IMG/VR virus record: IMGVR_UViG_3300023202_000247
Span: 62,001 to 126,000 of that record
From: a virus
DNA length: 64,000 nucleotides
Strand: one strand, 5' to 3'
Made by a program: the position numbers and the translations under genes. Shown here one piece after another: positions 62,857 to 64,000 of the stretch. The first letter of the stretch is position 1. Each line of letters opens with the position of its first letter. Below the pieces are notes generated by a model, which did not search any database, had not been told where the DNA came from, and saw only the letters and a program-made list of their open reading frames with translations.

Positions 62857-63094
62857 TATCAGACAGGCTAAAAGCAAAGACATTGCAAACTATGTTGTCA
62901 TTTATAAGATACTTGGTATACATCGAGAGCTGAGTATAAAATGCATGGAAGAACTTCATAGAAGAGAACAAGCTGGTGATGATTTTGATTACACGGCGTA
63001 TATAAATAAAGAGGTAGAAAAAAGTCCGAAGTCACAAATGTCAGACAAAGATAAAAACATTCTACTGGGAATGTTTAAGATGAGTTTCAAATGA
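62849..63094 (+). CDS. Hypothetical protein, 81 aa
   Basis: Helical protein (KDIANYVVIYKILGIHRELS...), overlapping both neighbours. Operon with the HU-like gene. No motif recognised. Confidence 0.6.
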   Translation: MDDIRQAKSKDIANYVVIYKILGIHRELSIKCMEELHRREQAGDDFDYTAYINKEVEKSPKSQMSDKDKNILLGMFKMSFK

Positions 63095-63588
63095 ACGAAG
63101 CGGATAGTTTAAAGAAAGAGTTGTGTAAAAGAATATTTAACAACCTTGGATTGATACCAAACAACTTCGGTATCGTTGGTATATCATTACCAGAATTTTA
63201 TAGCAAAAAGCCGGTACAAACTGAAGTTGATGGAGAAATTATTACAAATGAAACTTTTGTTGCTACAATTTCATTTGGAAATAAATATGTCATAGGTGTA
63301 ACTAACTTGGGGACACATGATGAACCAGAGTTAACTATGATAATGGAACAGGTTGATTCTGGTATGTTCGGATTCAAACTAGAATACATTGATGACGATG
63401 TTCGTTGTTTGATGGGTCAGCTGCGTGATGGTATTTGGACCGAATTATCACTTACCCATCAACTCAACATGACAATATTTTTCGAAACTATTACAGCTGA
63501 GGGAAAGCTCTGGGAACCTGAGCCGGGTGCGAGTGGGGCGATGCACAAATTGTTGACAGGTGCTCTCGAGCATGATATGTTCGGTTGA
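63091..63588 (+). CDS. Hypothetical protein, 165 aa
   Basis: Alpha/beta protein with TEVDGEIITNETFVATISFG and VGIS/FGIVG stretches; acidic. No family recognised. Confidence 0.62.
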   Translation: MNEADSLKKELCKRIFNNLGLIPNNFGIVGISLPEFYSKKPVQTEVDGEIITNETFVATISFGNKYVIGVTNLGTHDEPELTMIMEQVDSGMFGFKLEYIDDDVRCLMGQLRDGIWTELSLTHQLNMTIFFETITAEGKLWEPEPGASGAMHKLLTGALEHDMFG

Positions 63589-63607
63589 AGCGCTCTACGA
63601 GAAAATA

Positions 63608-63811
63608 ATGAAGCTTTATATTCTAACGCGCATCCCGCTAACTACGTTAGAAAATGGTATTGGAGATATCGTATTAGATGAATTGATTGAAGCAGTTACG
63701 ATGCTATCATCAATCATAGTTGACGACGAACAAATAGCAGCTCGACTCATGGAGTCGAATGATAACCTCAAACATGTTTACGAACTAACAATAGAAAAAA
63801 AGAATGTCTGA
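63608..63811 (+). CDS. Hypothetical protein, 67 aa
   Basis: Start set at the ATG at 63608 (MKLYILTRIPLTTLEN...); the frame is open 48 nt earlier inside the previous gene. Helical. No motif recognised. Confidence 0.52.
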   Translation: MKLYILTRIPLTTLENGIGDIVLDELIEAVTMLSSIIVDDEQIAARLMESNDNLKHVYELTIEKKNV

Positions 63812-64000
63812 TATTAGTACCTTCATATCAAACTACATCGCACAATGTGCAAAAAATGGTAAGTCAGCCTTACTCGAAATCTTCGCAGAAGCGAAGGCTG
63901 AGATTGCTGAAATTGACAAAAAACTTCACGATGCTGATGCTCTAAGAATTAGACGCTCTAATTTGCTCAAACTATTGGGTGAGCTGGGTGATGATTCGAT
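63804..64000 (+). CDS. N-terminal part of a helical protein (partial)
   Basis: ATG at 63804, open to the window edge (65 codons). MSDISTFISNYIAQCAKNGK followed by a charged helix (AKAEIAEIDKKLHDADALRI). Probably a coiled-coil protein; the rest lies outside. Confidence 0.6.
   Translation, partial: MSDISTFISNYIAQCAKNGKSALLEIFAEAKAEIAEIDKKLHDADALRIRRSNLLKLLGELGDDS

Overview
The window looks like part of the genome of a large, probably lytic, tailed bacteriophage (jumbo-phage style). Nearly all genes lie on the + strand in long runs with 1-20 nt overlaps (ATGA, TAATG, GTGA). Most products are small proteins of no recognisable family, and recognisable genes are dominated by phage-type nucleic-acid and cell-wall enzymes. 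No terminase, capsid, tail or polymerase gene is visible, so this is an accessory/early region. Lipoprotein signals, a Tat-type signal, a LemA/TPM pair, a GT51 transglycosylase and an ArfA-like peptide point to a Gram-negative bacterial host; that is inference.

Layout. 1-9.8 kb: SF1 helicase, isochorismatase-like hydrolase, zinc-finger/sigma-region-4-like protein, ATP-grasp and DUF262 proteins, and a TnpB/Cas12-like protein whose first RuvC aspartate is Asn. 9.8-10.7 kb: a structured noncoding RNA and dispersed repeats. 11.8-16.9 kb: a tandem array of MORN-like 'NGK-HREDGPA' repeat genes surrounding an RNA ligase (two more copies at 45-46 kb). 17-21 kb: S24-like protein, peptidoglycan hydrolase with a decayed partial copy, a promoter-operator-terminator unit and a DUF7873-like protein. 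21.2-21.6 kb: two tandem circularly permuted tRNA-like genes. 21.6-31 kb: mostly unknown small genes plus a CAU tRNA, a second RNA ligase and a NUDIX protein. 31-39 kb: LemA/TPM module, macro domain, TilS, CCA-adding enzyme, 2H phosphoesterase, muramidase-like protein, YqeY. 39-46.9 kb: AAA+ ATPase split by an intein in its P-loop, an ArfA-like gene ending inside a long hairpin, a Tat-signal protein, and repeat-bounded gene fragments. 47-64 kb: GT51, PP2C phosphatase with a decayed partner, NAD-dependent DNA ligase, Thg1-like polymerase, RtcB with an intein, HExxH protein, three minus-strand genes (HNH, Dps-like, DHH) and an HU-like protein.

The main theme is RNA/tRNA repair and maturation. 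The window encodes RtcB, two ATP-type RNA ligases, a CCA-adding enzyme, a Thg1-like enzyme, TilS, a 2H phosphoesterase, a macro domain, a NUDIX enzyme and a PPP-type phosphatase. It also carries a CAU tRNA that fits TilS and two tRNA-like genes in which the 3' half precedes the 5' half. A plausible but untested reading is that the phage makes permuted tRNA precursors and has the enzymes to open, end-heal, reseal and CCA-tail them.

A second theme is recombination. There is a gene-family array bracketed by a 36-bp duplication of the RNA ligase 5' end, dispersed repeats that look like fragments of a coding sequence, truncated gene ends, and several ORFs interrupted by single frameshifts (biological decay or assembly indels).
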